64,000 nucleotides of DNA from JAVVEW01 sp032251045 (GCA_032251045.1 JAVVEW010000003.1:9246-73245), one strand, 5' to 3'. Shown: positions 1-9,718, counted from the stretch's first letter. Notes: generated from the letters alone by a model not told the origin. A program made the numbers and translations.

Positions 1-89
1 AGCCTCTTGAACACCACACAGATAAAGCCCCCCACCAGCATGAACGCGTTTACCCTGACCAATAGATTTTTGGCGTGCAAGGTGGCCAA
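1..89 (-). CDS. 5' end of an unidentified gene leaving the window on the left
   Basis: A minus-strand reading frame is open from about position 98 to the window edge. It could start at a TTG at 89, which has AAGG seven bases upstream, or at an ATG at 41. The encoded segment is hydrophobic (a run of Leu, Val, Gly, Phe and Ile), consistent with a first membrane segment. Too little is present to name it, and the start choice is weak. Confidence 0.25.
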   Translation of the reverse strand, partial: MATLHAKNLLVRVNAFMLVGGFICVVFKR

Positions 90-114
90 CAAATTACCTT
101 AGGCAGCCAAACCA

Positions 115-130
115 AGCTGTGAACGCTTAC
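115..130 (+). repeat. Core of the dispersed GTGAAC repeat (copy 1)
   Basis: AGCTGTGAACGCTTAC matches the core of a repeat seen at about eight intergenic places in this window (consensus GCTGTGAACGGTTAC). It lies just upstream of the broken binding-protein gene. Function unknown. Confidence 0.5.
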
Positions 131-165
131 TTTTGATCAACTCCAATCGCAACGACATACCCCCC

Positions 166-1174
166 ATGCTTGCCCATCAACCCAGCACCCGCTCAGGTCC
201 GCGGACACTCAGATTGCGCCGACTGCAACGTTACCTAGGCCTTTTTGCTTTAACTTTGTTGCTCAATACCTGCACCGGACAAGACCAGCCCCCCTTAGCC
301 TTTGCCTACCACCCTTGGCCTGGCTATGCCTCCCTGTATCTGGCGGAAAACTTTGGCTGGTTAAAGGATGCGCAGGTCACCCTGCATAACACACCCTCTG
401 CCAGCGCCAGTATCGCTGCGCTTCGCAAGGTCTCATCGATGGTGCTGCGCTGACTCTCGATGAAGCCATCCGCGTCCATGCGCAAGGTCTGCCTTTGGCA
501 ATAGTCTTGGTGTTTGACATTTCTGCCGGTGCCGACCAACTCTTGACAAGGCCGGATATCAAGCAGCTATCCGATCTGGCCGGGCAGCGCATTGGCTATG
601 AATCCGGTGCGGTGGGTGAACTCATGCTAGCGAAGATTCTGACCGAAGCGGGTTTGAGCCGTGAGCAACTTCAAGTCATTCCATTGCCTTTTTACCAACA
701 CGAATCCGCTTGGTCACAGCAAACCATTGACGCCTTGATTACTTTTGAACCCGCCGCAACAAAACTCAAAAACCAGGGCGCCCGACTTCTGTACGACAGT
801 CGCAAGCTGCCCGAAATCCTTGTCGATGTGCTGGTGATACGCCAGGATCGTTTACAGCAGCGCCAAAAAGCGCTCAAGCATTTGCTGAAAGCACACTTTC
901 GCGCCCTCAAACATCAGCTGACCAGCCCGGACGACAGCCGCTTTCGCTTAAGCACCTGGTTAAAGGCCACGCCTGCTGATATCAATCACTTTTATCGTTA
1001 CCCGATATCCTTTATAATTATCGTCTACTGGCCGGTGACGCAGCCCTACTGAACAACACTTATGACCGACTACTGACTTTTATGTATCGTCAGAAACTGC
1101 TTGCTGACCGGCCCAAAACCGCTTTGACATTGACCGGACATTACTTGCCCGCATTAACCGAAGCTATACATTAA
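166..1174 (+). pseudogene. Frameshifted NMT1/ThiY-type periplasmic substrate-binding protein
   Basis: Three consecutive frames together read as one ABC-type solute-binding protein: an exported N-terminus, the motif AYHPWPGYASLYLAEN followed by a GWLKD segment, then a run ending in a helix and TAA. The frame shifts by one base near 420 (the sequence resumes as QGLIDGAALTLDEAIR) and again near 1000 (resuming PDILYNYRLLAGDAALL). Both shifts go the same way, as two one-base deletions would give. The last stop overlaps the ATG of the next gene (TAATG), so the two were probably co-transcribed. NMT1-type proteins bind pyrimidine precursors, sulfonates or similar small ligands; the ligand here is unknown. 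Either a true pseudogene or two sequencing errors. Confidence 0.75.
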
Positions 1175-4100
1175 TGCCTCTCATCCTGCTTCTATTTGGC
1201 GGCTTGTCGTTAATGTTCAGCGGCGCTACGCCAGCTAATCTTCTTGAATCTGCCGAATCGGCAGCGGCAACAGCTCCCACCACTGAGGTGCGTTTTGGCA
1301 TACTCGCCTTCCGTGATCAACAGCAAACGTGCCGGCGCTGGCAACCGCTGGCGGATTTTCTCAACGAACATATTCCAGACCATCACTTTATCCTGGAATG
1401 TTTGTATTATGATGCGTTGCTGGCAGCCGTGCAGACACGTAGCGTGGATTTTCTACTCACCAATCCCGGCAGCTATACCTTGCTGGCCCGGCGTTATGGG
1501 CTGTCCCCACCGTTAGCAACCTTGGCGCGCAATATCAATGGCCAGCCTATCGCCGCGTTTGGCGGTGTCATCATCCGCCACGCCGAACGCGAAGATCTCA
1601 ACACCCTGAATGACCTAAAAGGAAAAACCGTCGCTGCGGTCGGGTCGTTTTCATTAGGCGGATATCAAATGCAAGCGTATGAATTGCTGCAACACGGCAT
1701 TGACCTTAAGGCGCTGCACTGGCGTTTTTATGGTATGCCACACCATAACATTGTCACCGCCGTACTCAATCATGAAGTCGATGCCGGCTTTATTCGCACC
1801 GGCATACTCGAAGATATGATGGCTAGCGGTGAACTGAGCGCAGAAGCCCTACATGTTTTAACCGCACATCCATTGCCCGGCTTTCCCCAGCTCATCAGCA
1901 CAAGGCTGTACCCTGAATGGCCTGTCGCTGCCCTGCCCACGGCACCGCCACAGCTTAGCCGCAAGCTGCTCGCCACCTTGCTGCACAGTGAAGAGCACCC
2001 CAGATTGCTGGAACAATTGCAGATTTCAGGCTTTGACATGCCTGCCAATTACCACAGCGTTGAACAGCTGTTGCAAACCTTGCGCATGCCACCTTTTGAC
2101 GTACGACCGGACATCACTTTGGCCGATATCTGGCATCGTTATCGCTGGACTTTGCTAACGCTGCTGACCGGCCTGATACTGATTGCGCTGCTCCTGCTGC
2201 GCCTGACTGTCACCCGCCATCAATTGACAAAGGTGCATGCCCGGGAACAACAGCAACGCCGTAAGTTACAAGAAAAAGAAGCTTATTTAAGCAGCATCAT
2301 CAACACCGAGCCGGACTGCATCGAGATTATCGATGCAGCAGGCTACATTCAGGACTTGAACCAGGCTGGTATGGCCATGCTGGAAATCGATGCGCTGCCC
2401 ATGATTCAAGGGCGATATATTGCTGAACTGATCGATGAACCAGACCGGCTCGCATTTGAGCGGCTACACCAGCAGGTTATATCCGGTCATCCTGGTAACC
2501 TTGAGTATGTCGTTGTCACGGCCAAGGGTAACAAACGCTTTGTGAGCACGCGTGCCGTGCCCGTTGTGCTCAATGACGCCACCGTGCATCTGGGTATTAC
2601 CCGCGATATTACCCACGAACATCGAGTGCGCGAGTTGCGCGAGCATCTCGACCAGGGATTTGCCAAACTGACCTCAAACAGCTTTTTTCAGGCCCTGTGC
2701 GCATACCTTGCCAAGACCCTGCAACTGGATCATGTCTATGTCTGCGAAATCAGCGCAGACGGCCAGACTGCACGGGCTGTTGCCGGTGTCGCCCATGGCG
2801 AGCCGGCCACTCCGTTCAGCTATGACTTAGTAGGAACCCCTTGCGAACGGGTTTTTGGCGAACGTGCATGTTTTTTTTCAGGCACCGTGCAACAGTTATT
2901 TCCCGACGATCACTGGCTGGTGTCCAACCACATCCTCAGTTATGTCGGTGTGCCGATTTATCATCAACAGCGCGGCAACATCGGGCTTTTGGTGGCGTTA
3001 TCGAATGACGTTCGCAGCGATGGCGAGAGCATCATGGAATTACTGACACTGGCCGCGCCCAGAATTGGCGCGGAACTGGAACGTCAACGCGACCATTTGG
3101 CTCTGGTTATCAGCGAGCAGCGTTTTCACCGCGTTGCCGAAAATAGCTTAACCTTTATCTGGGAAGTCAATCACGACGGCCTTTATAGCTATGTCAGCCC
3201 GGAAGTGGAAAAAGTGCTGGGTTATCAGCCGGAAGTGCTGGTTGGACGCAAGTATTTTTACGATATTTTCCCGGCAGCGTTAAAGGCCACCTTCAAGACT
3301 GAAGTTCTTGAAATGATGCGACAAAAACAATCGGTCACTGGCTTTGTCAACCCCTTGCAAAGCCAAAGCGGTGCAACGGTGTGGGTTAAAACCACAGCAT
3401 TCCCCGTGCTGGATGAGGCTGGAAATCTGCTCTACTATGCTGGCAGCGGTACGGACATTACCGAGCAAAAACTCGCCGATGACCAATTGCGCCTGGCCGC
3501 TAGCGTGTTCACTCATGCCCACGAAGGCATCATGATTACCAACCTGGACGGCACTATTATTGATGTCAACAATGCTTTCACACTGATTACCGGTTATGCA
3601 CGCGACGAAATCGTGGGTAAAAATCCACGCATTCTCCACTCTGAACAACAGAATGAAAGCTTTTATCTAGCCATTTTGCAAACCTTGCAGACGCAAGGCT
3701 TCTGGAGCGGAGAGTTGTGGAATCGTCATAAGAACGGGCAATTTTTTGCTGAATACAGCACGATCAGTCTGGTTCACGATGACCTGGGCCAACCTTGGCG
3801 CTATGTTGCAGTGTTTATCGATATCACGCATCTGAAACATCAACAAGAACGCTTAGAGCGCATGGCACTTTATGACATGCTCACAGATTTACCTAATCGC
3901 GCCCTGCTGTCCCATGACTTAACGCAAAGCATGACGCATTGCCGACGCAATCAGACATTGATGGCAGTGATTTTTATTGACTTGGATGGCTTCAAACAAG
4001 TGAATGATAGCCACGGCCATGACGTAGGCGACTTATTATTAAAGGCCTTGGCTTTCAATATGAAAGCGCAATTGCGCGGCGATGATTTACTGGCACGCTG

Positions 4101-5499
4101 GGGCGGCGATGAGTTTGTCGCGGTGTTGCCGGAATTAACCGATCAATCGCAATGTGAATATATCTTACGACGACTGCTGAATGCGGCCAGCCAACCCATT
4201 GTTTTAGCCGGCATTGAGCTACAGGTCAGCGCCAGCATGGGTGTGGCGCTTTATCTTCAAGACCAACAAATCGACGCTGACCAACTGCTGCGCCAGGCCG
4301 ACCAAGCCATGTATCAGGCCAAGCTGGCCGGCCGCAATCAATATTACTTTTTCGACAACTTGGTAGAAGCTGAAATCCAAAATAAAAACAGCCAACTACA
4401 GATGATTGAAGCGGCCTTAGGCGGTGATCAGTTCGTACTTTACTATCAACCCAAAGTTGCCATGACCAGAGGGCAGGTTATTGGCGTGGAAGCCTTAATC
4501 CGCTGGCAACACCCGGAACAAGGCTTATTATCACCCTTTCATTTTTTACCTGCGATTGAAAAACATGCGTTGGACATCCAGCTCGGTGAATGGGTGATTG
4601 AACACGCACTACAGCAACGCCGTATGTGGCTGGAGCAAGGTCTGGACATTCCCATCAGCATCAACATCAGCCCTCATCATATTCAACAAACAGACTTTAT
4701 CGAGCGTCTGACTGCTTTATTAACGCCCTATACCGCGGCCATCCGGCAAGGCTTGCAGTTGGAAATCCTGGAAAGTCATGCCTTTGCCAATCTGGACAAA
4801 AGCGTTAAAGCGTTACAAGAATGCCGATCGCTTGGGTTAACGCTGGCACTGGATGATTTTGGCACCGGCTATTCATCACTCAGCTATCTGAAACATCTGC
4901 CGGTGAATATACTGAAAATCGACCAGAATTTTGTGCGAGACTTACTAAATGACCCGGATGACTTAGCCATTCTGGAAGGCGTGATTCGACTGGCCGAGGT
5001 TTTTGGGCTTGAAGTCATTGCCGAAGGTGTAGAAACCATTGAACATGGTCTGTTATTATTGATGCTTGGCTGTAACAACGCGCAGGGTTACGGCATCGCC
5101 AAACCCATGCCGGCAGAACAGTTCTCTGAATGGTGCCAAACCTGGAAACCAAAACAAAGCTGGCAAAGCGTGACGGCCCTGGATTATGAGGATCAAACAC
5201 TGGTGCGGGCAGCCATACAACTGCGCGCCTTGGCATTAACCCCGATTGATGCGGAGACGTTAAATTTGTATCGCTGGCAGCTGGATACCTGGCTGGCATC
5301 CCATGACCCCTCCAGCAGCCTAAGCCATGAATTGACAGCACTCAAGCAACAAGTAAATAAGCTCGTGACAAAATGGCCACATACTGACCAGACACAACGC
5401 CAGACCATACTCAAAGACATCTCACCTATCGCAGAATGCCTGCTGGAAAAAGCATACCGACTTGCGATGAGGGCGCCCAACATAAGAGACAAGACATAA
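1174..5499 (+). CDS. Membrane c-di-GMP cyclase/phosphodiesterase with PhnD-like periplasmic sensor
   Basis: Protein of 1441 residues. After a signal-like hydrophobic start comes a PhnD-like (phosphate/phosphonate-binding-protein type) domain at about 40-300, a transmembrane helix at about 325-345, a PAS domain (about 370-490), a GAF domain (about 495-650), two more PAS domains (about 655-905), a GGDEF domain (about 905-1065), an EAL domain (about 1080-1320) and a helical tail. GGDEF is intact at about 976 and is preceded five residues earlier by an RxxD inhibitory site. The EAL domain keeps EALIRW, DDFGTGYSS and AEGVET. It should therefore make and/or degrade c-di-GMP in response to a periplasmic ligand. 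The ATG overlaps the stop of the upstream binding-protein gene, suggesting that protein once worked with it. Domain calls are firm; the ligand is inference. Confidence 0.93.
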   Translation: MPLILLLFGGLSLMFSGATPANLLESAESAAATAPTTEVRFGILAFRDQQQTCRRWQPLADFLNEHIPDHHFILECLYYDALLAAVQTRSVDFLLTNPGSYTLLARRYGLSPPLATLARNINGQPIAAFGGVIIRHAEREDLNTLNDLKGKTVAAVGSFSLGGYQMQAYELLQHGIDLKALHWRFYGMPHHNIVTAVLNHEVDAGFIRTGILEDMMASGELSAEALHVLTAHPLPGFPQLISTRLYPEWPVAALPTAPPQLSRKLLATLLHSEEHPRLLEQLQISGFDMPANYHSVEQLLQTLRMPPFDVRPDITLADIWHRYRWTLLTLLTGLILIALLLLRLTVTRHQLTKVHAREQQQRRKLQEKEAYLSSIINTEPDCIEIIDAAGYIQDLNQAGMAMLEIDALPMIQGRYIAELIDEPDRLAFERLHQQVISGHPGNLEYVVVTAKGNKRFVSTRAVPVVLNDATVHLGITRDITHEHRVRELREHLDQGFAKLTSNSFFQALCAYLAKTLQLDHVYVCEISADGQTARAVAGVAHGEPATPFSYDLVGTPCERVFGERACFFSGTVQQLFPDDHWLVSNHILSYVGVPIYHQQRGNIGLLVALSNDVRSDGESIMELLTLAAPRIGAELERQRDHLALVISEQRFHRVAENSLTFIWEVNHDGLYSYVSPEVEKVLGYQPEVLVGRKYFYDIFPAALKATFKTEVLEMMRQKQSVTGFVNPLQSQSGATVWVKTTAFPVLDEAGNLLYYAGSGTDITEQKLADDQLRLAASVFTHAHEGIMITNLDGTIIDVNNAFTLITGYARDEIVGKNPRILHSEQQNESFYLAILQTLQTQGFWSGELWNRHKNGQFFAEYSTISLVHDDLGQPWRYVAVFIDITHLKHQQERLERMALYDMLTDLPNRALLSHDLTQSMTHCRRNQTLMAVIFIDLDGFKQVNDSHGHDVGDLLLKALAFNMKAQLRGDDLLARWGGDEFVAVLPELTDQSQCEYILRRLLNAASQPIVLAGIELQVSASMGVALYLQDQQIDADQLLRQADQAMYQAKLAGRNQYYFFDNLVEAEIQNKNSQLQMIEAALGGDQFVLYYQPKVAMTRGQVIGVEALIRWQHPEQGLLSPFHFLPAIEKHALDIQLGEWVIEHALQQRRMWLEQGLDIPISINISPHHIQQTDFIERLTALLTPYTAAIRQGLQLEILESHAFANLDKSVKALQECRSLGLTLALDDFGTGYSSLSYLKHLPVNILKIDQNFVRDLLNDPDDLAILEGVIRLAEVFGLEVIAEGVETIEHGLLLLMLGCNNAQGYGIAKPMPAEQFSEWCQTWKPKQSWQSVTALDYEDQTLVRAAIQLRALALTPIDAETLNLYRWQLDTWLASHDPSSSLSHELTALKQQVNKLVTKWPHTDQTQRQTILKDISPIAECLLEKAYRLAMRAPNIRDKT

Positions 5500-5536
5500 G
5501 TGTTCCCAGTCATCATGGCCTTGTATTAGCCTAAAT

Positions 5537-5569
5537 GCTGGGTATCGCTGATCGCTCCACCTAGCCTAC
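5537..5569 (-). repeat. REP-like hairpin, divergent copy
   Basis: Reading leftward this is GTAGGCTAGGTGGAGCGATC followed by AGCGATACCCAGC, a variant of the REP hairpin found around the phn operon (GTAGGCTGGGTT ... AACCCAGC). It lies in the 270-base gap after the c-di-GMP enzyme gene. The rest of that gap holds only the copy of the GTGAAC repeat at 5734-5773. Confidence 0.5.
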
Positions 5570-5733
5570 GAACCTTCATCCCCGCAATCATCGCATTCAC
5601 AGAATTTATTATTTTACTACCGCTCAAGGGATTGACGCATAAAATACGTCAATTGACAGGATATTGGCGCTAAAGAAGCGTATCGTTCGCGATAGATGCG
5701 CTTCATTATCACCCAGCACATCTGGAACTGACT

Positions 5734-5773
5734 TCTTTTCCAAAAGGATATTTTTCAGGCTGTGAACGGTTAC
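5734..5773 (+). repeat. Dispersed GTGAAC repeat (copy 2)
   Basis: CTTTTCCAAAAGGATATTTTTCAGG followed by CTGTGAACGGTTAC. It carries both modules of the family: a Cs-Ts-CAAA-GG hairpin-like block and the GTGAACGGTTAC core. The TTA at 5770-5772 inside the core is the stop codon (read leftward) of the neighbouring small gene, so the repeat abuts or trims that gene. Confidence 0.65.
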
Positions 5774-6111
5774 TTGCTCGGCACCACGGTAATGTGCCGC
5801 CCGTCTTCCGAGTACATGTGCAAGGCGCCCTGAACCTTTTGTCCGTAGATATAAGTACGCTTCTTACCTTCAAAAAGGTAACCCACCACATCCTTATTGG
5901 GCAAGACATCGATCGCAAGTCGAATATAAGAACCATCCACATAGCCATCGATATCCATTTTCTCGGCAACTTTGATTGTCTTAGGCGTCTGTTTTTCTGC
6001 CTGGCTTTTGCCACCAATAGTGATGTCAGCATAAACCGAACTCAGCGACATGGCGGCAATGCAGCCCAGCCAAGCCCAGCGCCATGGCCTTGTTTGTTTG
6101 TAGCCAAGCAT
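5770..6111 (-). CDS. Small exported protein of the CsgG-like cluster
   Basis: 113 residues. A basic N-terminus and hydrophobic stretch (WAWLGCIAAMSLSSVYA) look like a signal peptide; the mature part is short, Lys-rich and has no family I recognise. It is the last gene of the leftward cluster and follows the OmpA-like gene after nine bases. Its stop codon lies within a dispersed repeat, so the C-terminus may be shortened compared with relatives. Confidence 0.6.
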   Translation of the reverse strand: MLGYKQTRPWRWAWLGCIAAMSLSSVYADITIGGKSQAEKQTPKTIKVAEKMDIDGYVDGSYIRLAIDVLPNKDVVGYLFEGKKRTYIYGQKVQGALHMYSEDGRHITVVPSK

Positions 6112-6120
6112 CAGTAAACC

Positions 6121-6729
6121 TTAAGGCGCCCGGTAAAATTGAACGCGACGATTAACCGCCGCTGTAGGTGACACTCCGGGCAATAGCTGGCTTTCCCCCA
6201 TGCCGTTGGCCATTAACCGTCCCGGTGCAATATTAAACCGATTGACCAGGTATTGTTTCACCGCCTGGGCTCGTTTCTCGGATAAGTACTGGTTATAGGT
6301 TTCGCTACCCGAAGCATCGGTATGGCCCTCCACCACCAAGCGTTCTTGGGCGTATTCAGGCATGGTCAGCATCTTGCCGACTTCCTCCAGAAAGCCCATG
6401 GATTTTGGCAAAATATCGGTGGAGTTATAAGCAAATTCAATCGGCAAGCCTATGGCTGCACTGCTGGATTGAACCATTTGATCCACACTAGGTGGTTTTG
6501 CCGCGGGCGCGCCTATGCTGATTGAGCGTGTGCCAATGCCACCTTGACTGCCTTTTGACAACGGCAAGTTGCCACTGCTGCTGTTCCCTTTAGGAAACAA
6601 AATACTACCCATTTCCGCAGCTGAAGGCGGTTTGTCATACATTTTCACCCCTTGCGACCAGGCCGCAGTTGTTGAAAACAAAGCGCCCGCAATAATGGAT
6701 GCGATTACAGTCTTGTTATTCGTTTTCAT
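6121..6729 (-). CDS. OmpA-like peptidoglycan-binding protein
   Basis: 202 residues from the ATG at 6729, which has GGGGAG about eight bases upstream; a longer frame to 6777 lacks a better site. A signal peptide (about 1-25, ending WSQG) precedes a Ser/Gly/Pro-rich linker and a C-terminal OmpA domain (about 95-202) with VEGHTDASGSETYNQYLSEKR and NRRVQFYR, the conserved peptidoglycan-binding features. Probably anchors the CsgG-like apparatus to the cell wall. Part of a leftward cluster with the lipoprotein and CsgG-like genes upstream. Confidence 0.85.
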   Translation of the reverse strand: MKTNNKTVIASIIAGALFSTTAAWSQGVKMYDKPPSAAEMGSILFPKGNSSSGNLPLSKGSQGGIGTRSISIGAPAAKPPSVDQMVQSSSAAIGLPIEFAYNSTDILPKSMGFLEEVGKMLTMPEYAQERLVVEGHTDASGSETYNQYLSEKRAQAVKQYLVNRFNIAPGRLMANGMGESQLLPGVSPTAAVNRRVQFYRAP

Positions 6730-6745
6730 TTTGCTACTCCCCTTT

Positions 6746-7060
6746 TTATTTTTGCGTCCAGCGAAGAACTTTTTCATTACTGTCGAAAAAAACGACCTGA
6801 GTCATATATTCCCAGGATGACCATTTATCTGTCGCCGCATTTTTCTTGGTACCGGTACAGGTATAGCAAGGGCGCCCCCAAGCAGCGCGAACCTGGTCAG
6901 TATCCATGCCTTCGGCAATGAAGCCTTCCTGAATAAGCTTAACCATGTCCTGTGACCATTCGGGATGTTGTGCGATCAACTCCATCCGTCGTACTGGCGA
7001 TGATTCGCAAGCGGCCAGTAACAGCAAGCCGGAAGCTATGAGAATTCTGATTATTGTCAT
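6746..7060 (-). CDS. Small outer-membrane lipoprotein coupled to the CsgG-like gene
   Basis: 104 residues with a lipoprotein signal ending LLAAC (lipobox; Cys18). The mature part holds a CYTC pair and a Trp-rich C-terminus. The ATG overlaps the stop of the CsgG-like gene (ATGA), which implies translational coupling and a joint role. Its size and position resemble accessory factors of curli-type secretion, but no similarity to CsgE or CsgF is visible, so the function is left open. Confidence 0.7.
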   Translation of the reverse strand: MTIIRILIASGLLLLAACESSPVRRMELIAQHPEWSQDMVKLIQEGFIAEGMDTDQVRAAWGRPCYTCTGTKKNAATDKWSSWEYMTQVVFFDSNEKVLRWTQK

Positions 7061-8574
7061 GGCACAATCACAATATTGATCTGGCTGTTAATGGGATATT
7101 TCTCTTGGGTGGCCGCATCTAGCTCGCCTTGCTGGCTGAGGCGGACATCGTCAGCCATAATGGGACGATGACTGCCCACAGCCACAATATGGTCTGTGCC
7201 TGGGGGTGCGCCCACATCCAGCGTGAATGGCGCAGAGGCCGGCGGAATGCTGTAAACAACGCCTGGCTTGCTGTAATTATCGGTCTGATAAACATTAGGA
7301 AATAAGGTCGAGACCTCACCTTTGGAGTTGACGACTAACATGCGCACAAACATTGGCTTATCAACCGTGAATCGGATGTTCATGGTTTCGCCAATACGAT
7401 ATTGTGATTTATCGGTGTTTATCGAAATAGTACCTGTTTGAATGGCTGGGCTGGCGCTGTTATCAATGTAAACTGATTTGTTGGCCTCCATCTGATCGAA
7501 ACCTTGTGCCATATCACCCAAGCTGCGGGTTTTGGCCAAAGTAGCGTGTTCAATGGGTACGGATTCATAAAGTGCAACATAGATATCTTGATTGATGCTC
7601 GCTGAAGCTAAGCCCTTCTGGTCAGCAAAAGTCTGCAAGGCTTGCTCGGTTGCGTTATCCAGAAAACCATTGGTTGGTACTTGAAAACCATTCAAGTACA
7701 GCAAGCGTTGCACCATGGCCACGCGCTCGGTATCGGTGTGATTGTAAAAATCCGCCATGATCTTATCAATAACCACCGGGTCAGGCTGACCACCTGGCAC
7801 TAAGCGCCAATACGGCAAGGCCTGATAGCGCCCTAGCAGCTGAACCATGCTTAATTCAACCAGCAAACGCACGGCGGCATGACGCCCCTGGATTTTTTTG
7901 ATCGTGCCTTTAGCGCCCAAGGTGACGCTTTTCACTGTGAAGGCAAAGCTGTCTTCTTTGGTCGCTTTATGCAGTTTAATACCGTTCACGGCCTGTACAC
8001 GCGGAATACCGGCCAAGGTGCGAAAATCGATCATATTAAAATCAAGCGTGACTTGCGCCAACGACGCTTTGTTCTGGTCTTCAAAACTTAAGCCATAGTC
8101 GCCAATTTCCGCATCAATTTCCGTGGAGTCACCTTTGGTTACCAGGCCACGGTCAAATTCAGTAATGCCTCCGGAAACAATAACATCAGGAATGATTTTC
8201 TCGGAAAATTCGGAGTAGCCGGTATTGACAGAATTAGCCAGAAAATCCGGATCATAAGGAATAAAAGTAATGTTACCCCCTACGCCATTCAGAGTGCTCT
8301 TAACCATTTCCGTAATATCACGAGGAATTTCCGCATTGGTTGCAACGGATGTACCCGTATTGTCGGAAATATACTTACTCATGATATTGACGCTGGGTCG
8401 GTCAAAAATCTGTCCCATCAGGCCAATTTTACGAATAGCCTCTTGATAAACCGTATACTTGGCTTCAGGTAACGTATTATTAATATCAATATCGGCATTT
8501 TGTGGATTCAGGCCACAACTGGCAATCAGCAAGCTCAAGCAAAATGCTGGAAAAAAAATTTTTAATGTTTTCAT
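7057..8574 (-). CDS. CsgG-like outer-membrane pore lipoprotein with peptidoglycan-binding and DUF4384 domains
   Basis: 505 residues. Lipoprotein signal with lipobox IASC (Cys20). Residues about 50-260 resemble the CsgG family, which forms the outer-membrane channel for curli subunits; about 285-335 is a PG_binding_1-like helical repeat; about 375-500 is DUF4384 (starting near TGTISINTDKSQYRIGE). This fusion is known from CsgG-type proteins outside the classical curli operon. No good ribosome site precedes the ATG; the gene follows its upstream neighbour by six bases, so coupling is likely. Likely exports one or more of the small repeat proteins encoded nearby (inference). Confidence 0.8.
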   Translation of the reverse strand: MKTLKIFFPAFCLSLLIASCGLNPQNADIDINNTLPEAKYTVYQEAIRKIGLMGQIFDRPSVNIMSKYISDNTGTSVATNAEIPRDITEMVKSTLNGVGGNITFIPYDPDFLANSVNTGYSEFSEKIIPDVIVSGGITEFDRGLVTKGDSTEIDAEIGDYGLSFEDQNKASLAQVTLDFNMIDFRTLAGIPRVQAVNGIKLHKATKEDSFAFTVKSVTLGAKGTIKKIQGRHAAVRLLVELSMVQLLGRYQALPYWRLVPGGQPDPVVIDKIMADFYNHTDTERVAMVQRLLYLNGFQVPTNGFLDNATEQALQTFADQKGLASASINQDIYVALYESVPIEHATLAKTRSLGDMAQGFDQMEANKSVYIDNSASPAIQTGTISINTDKSQYRIGETMNIRFTVDKPMFVRMLVVNSKGEVSTLFPNVYQTDNYSKPGVVYSIPPASAPFTLDVGAPPGTDHIVAVGSHRPIMADDVRLSQQGELDAATQEKYPINSQINIVIVP

Positions 8575-8580
8575 GTTATT

Positions 8581-8868
8581 TTACTGACAAACCGATGTTG
8601 TGCCCTTGTTGGTGCTGAGGTTGTACACCTCCTTCACACGACTTCCGGGGCCGATAATGACATTACCGGTACCACACCCTCCCCCTTGTTGTGAGTCACC
8701 TTTTTTAGACTTGGCTATGGCCTTGCGACGGATAAATTGAACATTTTTGCCCAGGGTAATATCATCATTAACGCCTTTATCAAAGCCAATCCCGTCATCG
8801 AGGTCGTCCGCACTGGCCACAGACACAAAGATAAGGGTTACGAGTGCCAATAAGCTTCTTCTGAACAT
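8581..8868 (-). CDS. Small exported protein, candidate secreted subunit
   Basis: 95 residues from the ATG at 8868 (GGGAG seven bases upstream). Signal peptide to about residue 20 (VASADD). The mature protein has an acidic start, a Lys-rich middle and a Gly-rich C-terminus (GGGCGTGNVIIGPGSR) with two Cys, perhaps a disulfide. No family recognised. Its place directly before the CsgG-like gene makes it a candidate substrate or minor subunit. Confidence 0.6.
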   Translation of the reverse strand: MFRRSLLALVTLIFVSVASADDLDDGIGFDKGVNDDITLGKNVQFIRRKAIAKSKKGDSQQGGGCGTGNVIIGPGSRVKEVYNLSTNKGTTSVCQ

Positions 8869-8899
8869 AAGTATCTCCCTTTGATTTTGGCGTACACGA

Positions 8900-9625
8900 T
8901 CAATCGCCCTTTTCAATATCCGTCACTCCGGACAAGCGTGTCGTTAGTTCAGGATTGCCGTAGTAAACAATATCGCCCGCACCACTGGCACGAACCTTAA
9001 GAGTGTCCTTGGCGGCAACATGAAAATCCGTTGCGCCGGATGCCTCGATAATAACGTCATTGGCCTGCCAGTTGCGCAAATCAACATCGCCTGAGCCCTG
9101 AACAAGCACCTGTAATGTTTGTGAATGCCCTTGCCCGCGCACATCGACAGAACCCGACAGTTCCAGCGCTAGACTGTCAGTATTCAAGCTGTTTAGCTGT
9201 ACATTAGAGCTACCTGCGACTTTTATGCGCTTTAGCTGATCAAGCGTAATGGCAATCACTAAATCGTTATGCGTTGTGTAAGGTTCAGGCATGGTCAGTT
9301 TTAGTGTGTCGCCATCGACTTGGTAACGTATGCGCTCGATCAGATTATCATCACCGCGAAATTCGACCGCTTGACGACCCTGCCTGAATACCAGCTGAAA
9401 TCCCCCTTGACTGTCAACGGCATTAAACCTTTGAACACTCACAACCTTGGTAGCGTATTTGCCTGAGCCGCGCAAAATGTTTTGATCGCTTATATCCACA
9501 TTGTTAATCGTTATTTTACCCGTGGATACCGTATTATTGTTGGAAAAAAACTGCCCCGAATAGCTGTGTTGTGAAAATGCCATAAGAGACACTATGAGCA
9601 GTTGGATTGTCGAAGGTATTTTCAT
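8900..9625 (-). CDS. DUF2807 (head-GIN-type) exported beta-helix protein
   Basis: About 241 residues from the ATG at 9625 (other ATGs lie at 9631-9634; none has a clear ribosome site). Signal peptide ends near SQHSYSG. The rest matches the DUF2807 pattern: a start like VQRFNAVDSQGGFQLVFRQG followed by repeating short strands rich in GSGDV/GAGD (LSGSVDVRG, QGSGDVDLR, ASGAGDIVY), forming a right-handed beta-helix. Such proteins are exported and often envelope-associated; their molecular role is poorly known. Here it sits in the CsgG-like cluster. Confidence 0.8.
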   Translation of the reverse strand: MKIPSTIQLLIVSLMAFSQHSYSGQFFSNNNTVSTGKITINNVDISDQNILRGSGKYATKVVSVQRFNAVDSQGGFQLVFRQGRQAVEFRGDDNLIERIRYQVDGDTLKLTMPEPYTTHNDLVIAITLDQLKRIKVAGSSNVQLNSLNTDSLALELSGSVDVRGQGHSQTLQVLVQGSGDVDLRNWQANDVIIEASGATDFHVAAKDTLKVRASGAGDIVYYGNPELTTRLSGVTDIEKGD

Positions 9626-9697
9626 AAACATCAAACAGGAACAGCCTGGCTGAAATTATTTAGGCAAATAGCTGGCATAGCTTAAATGCCTTGACTT

Positions 9698-9718
9698 ATA
9701 AAAAGCCCATCCATGGGC
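9698..9718 (-). terminator. Terminator-like hairpin after the repeat-protein gene
   Basis: Read leftward: GCCCATGGATGGGC followed directly by TTTTTATAA. The stem is short (about five base pairs with a four-base loop), so moderate strength at best. It lies 55 bases past the stop of the repeat-protein gene and would reduce read-through into the DUF2807 gene. Confidence 0.45.
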
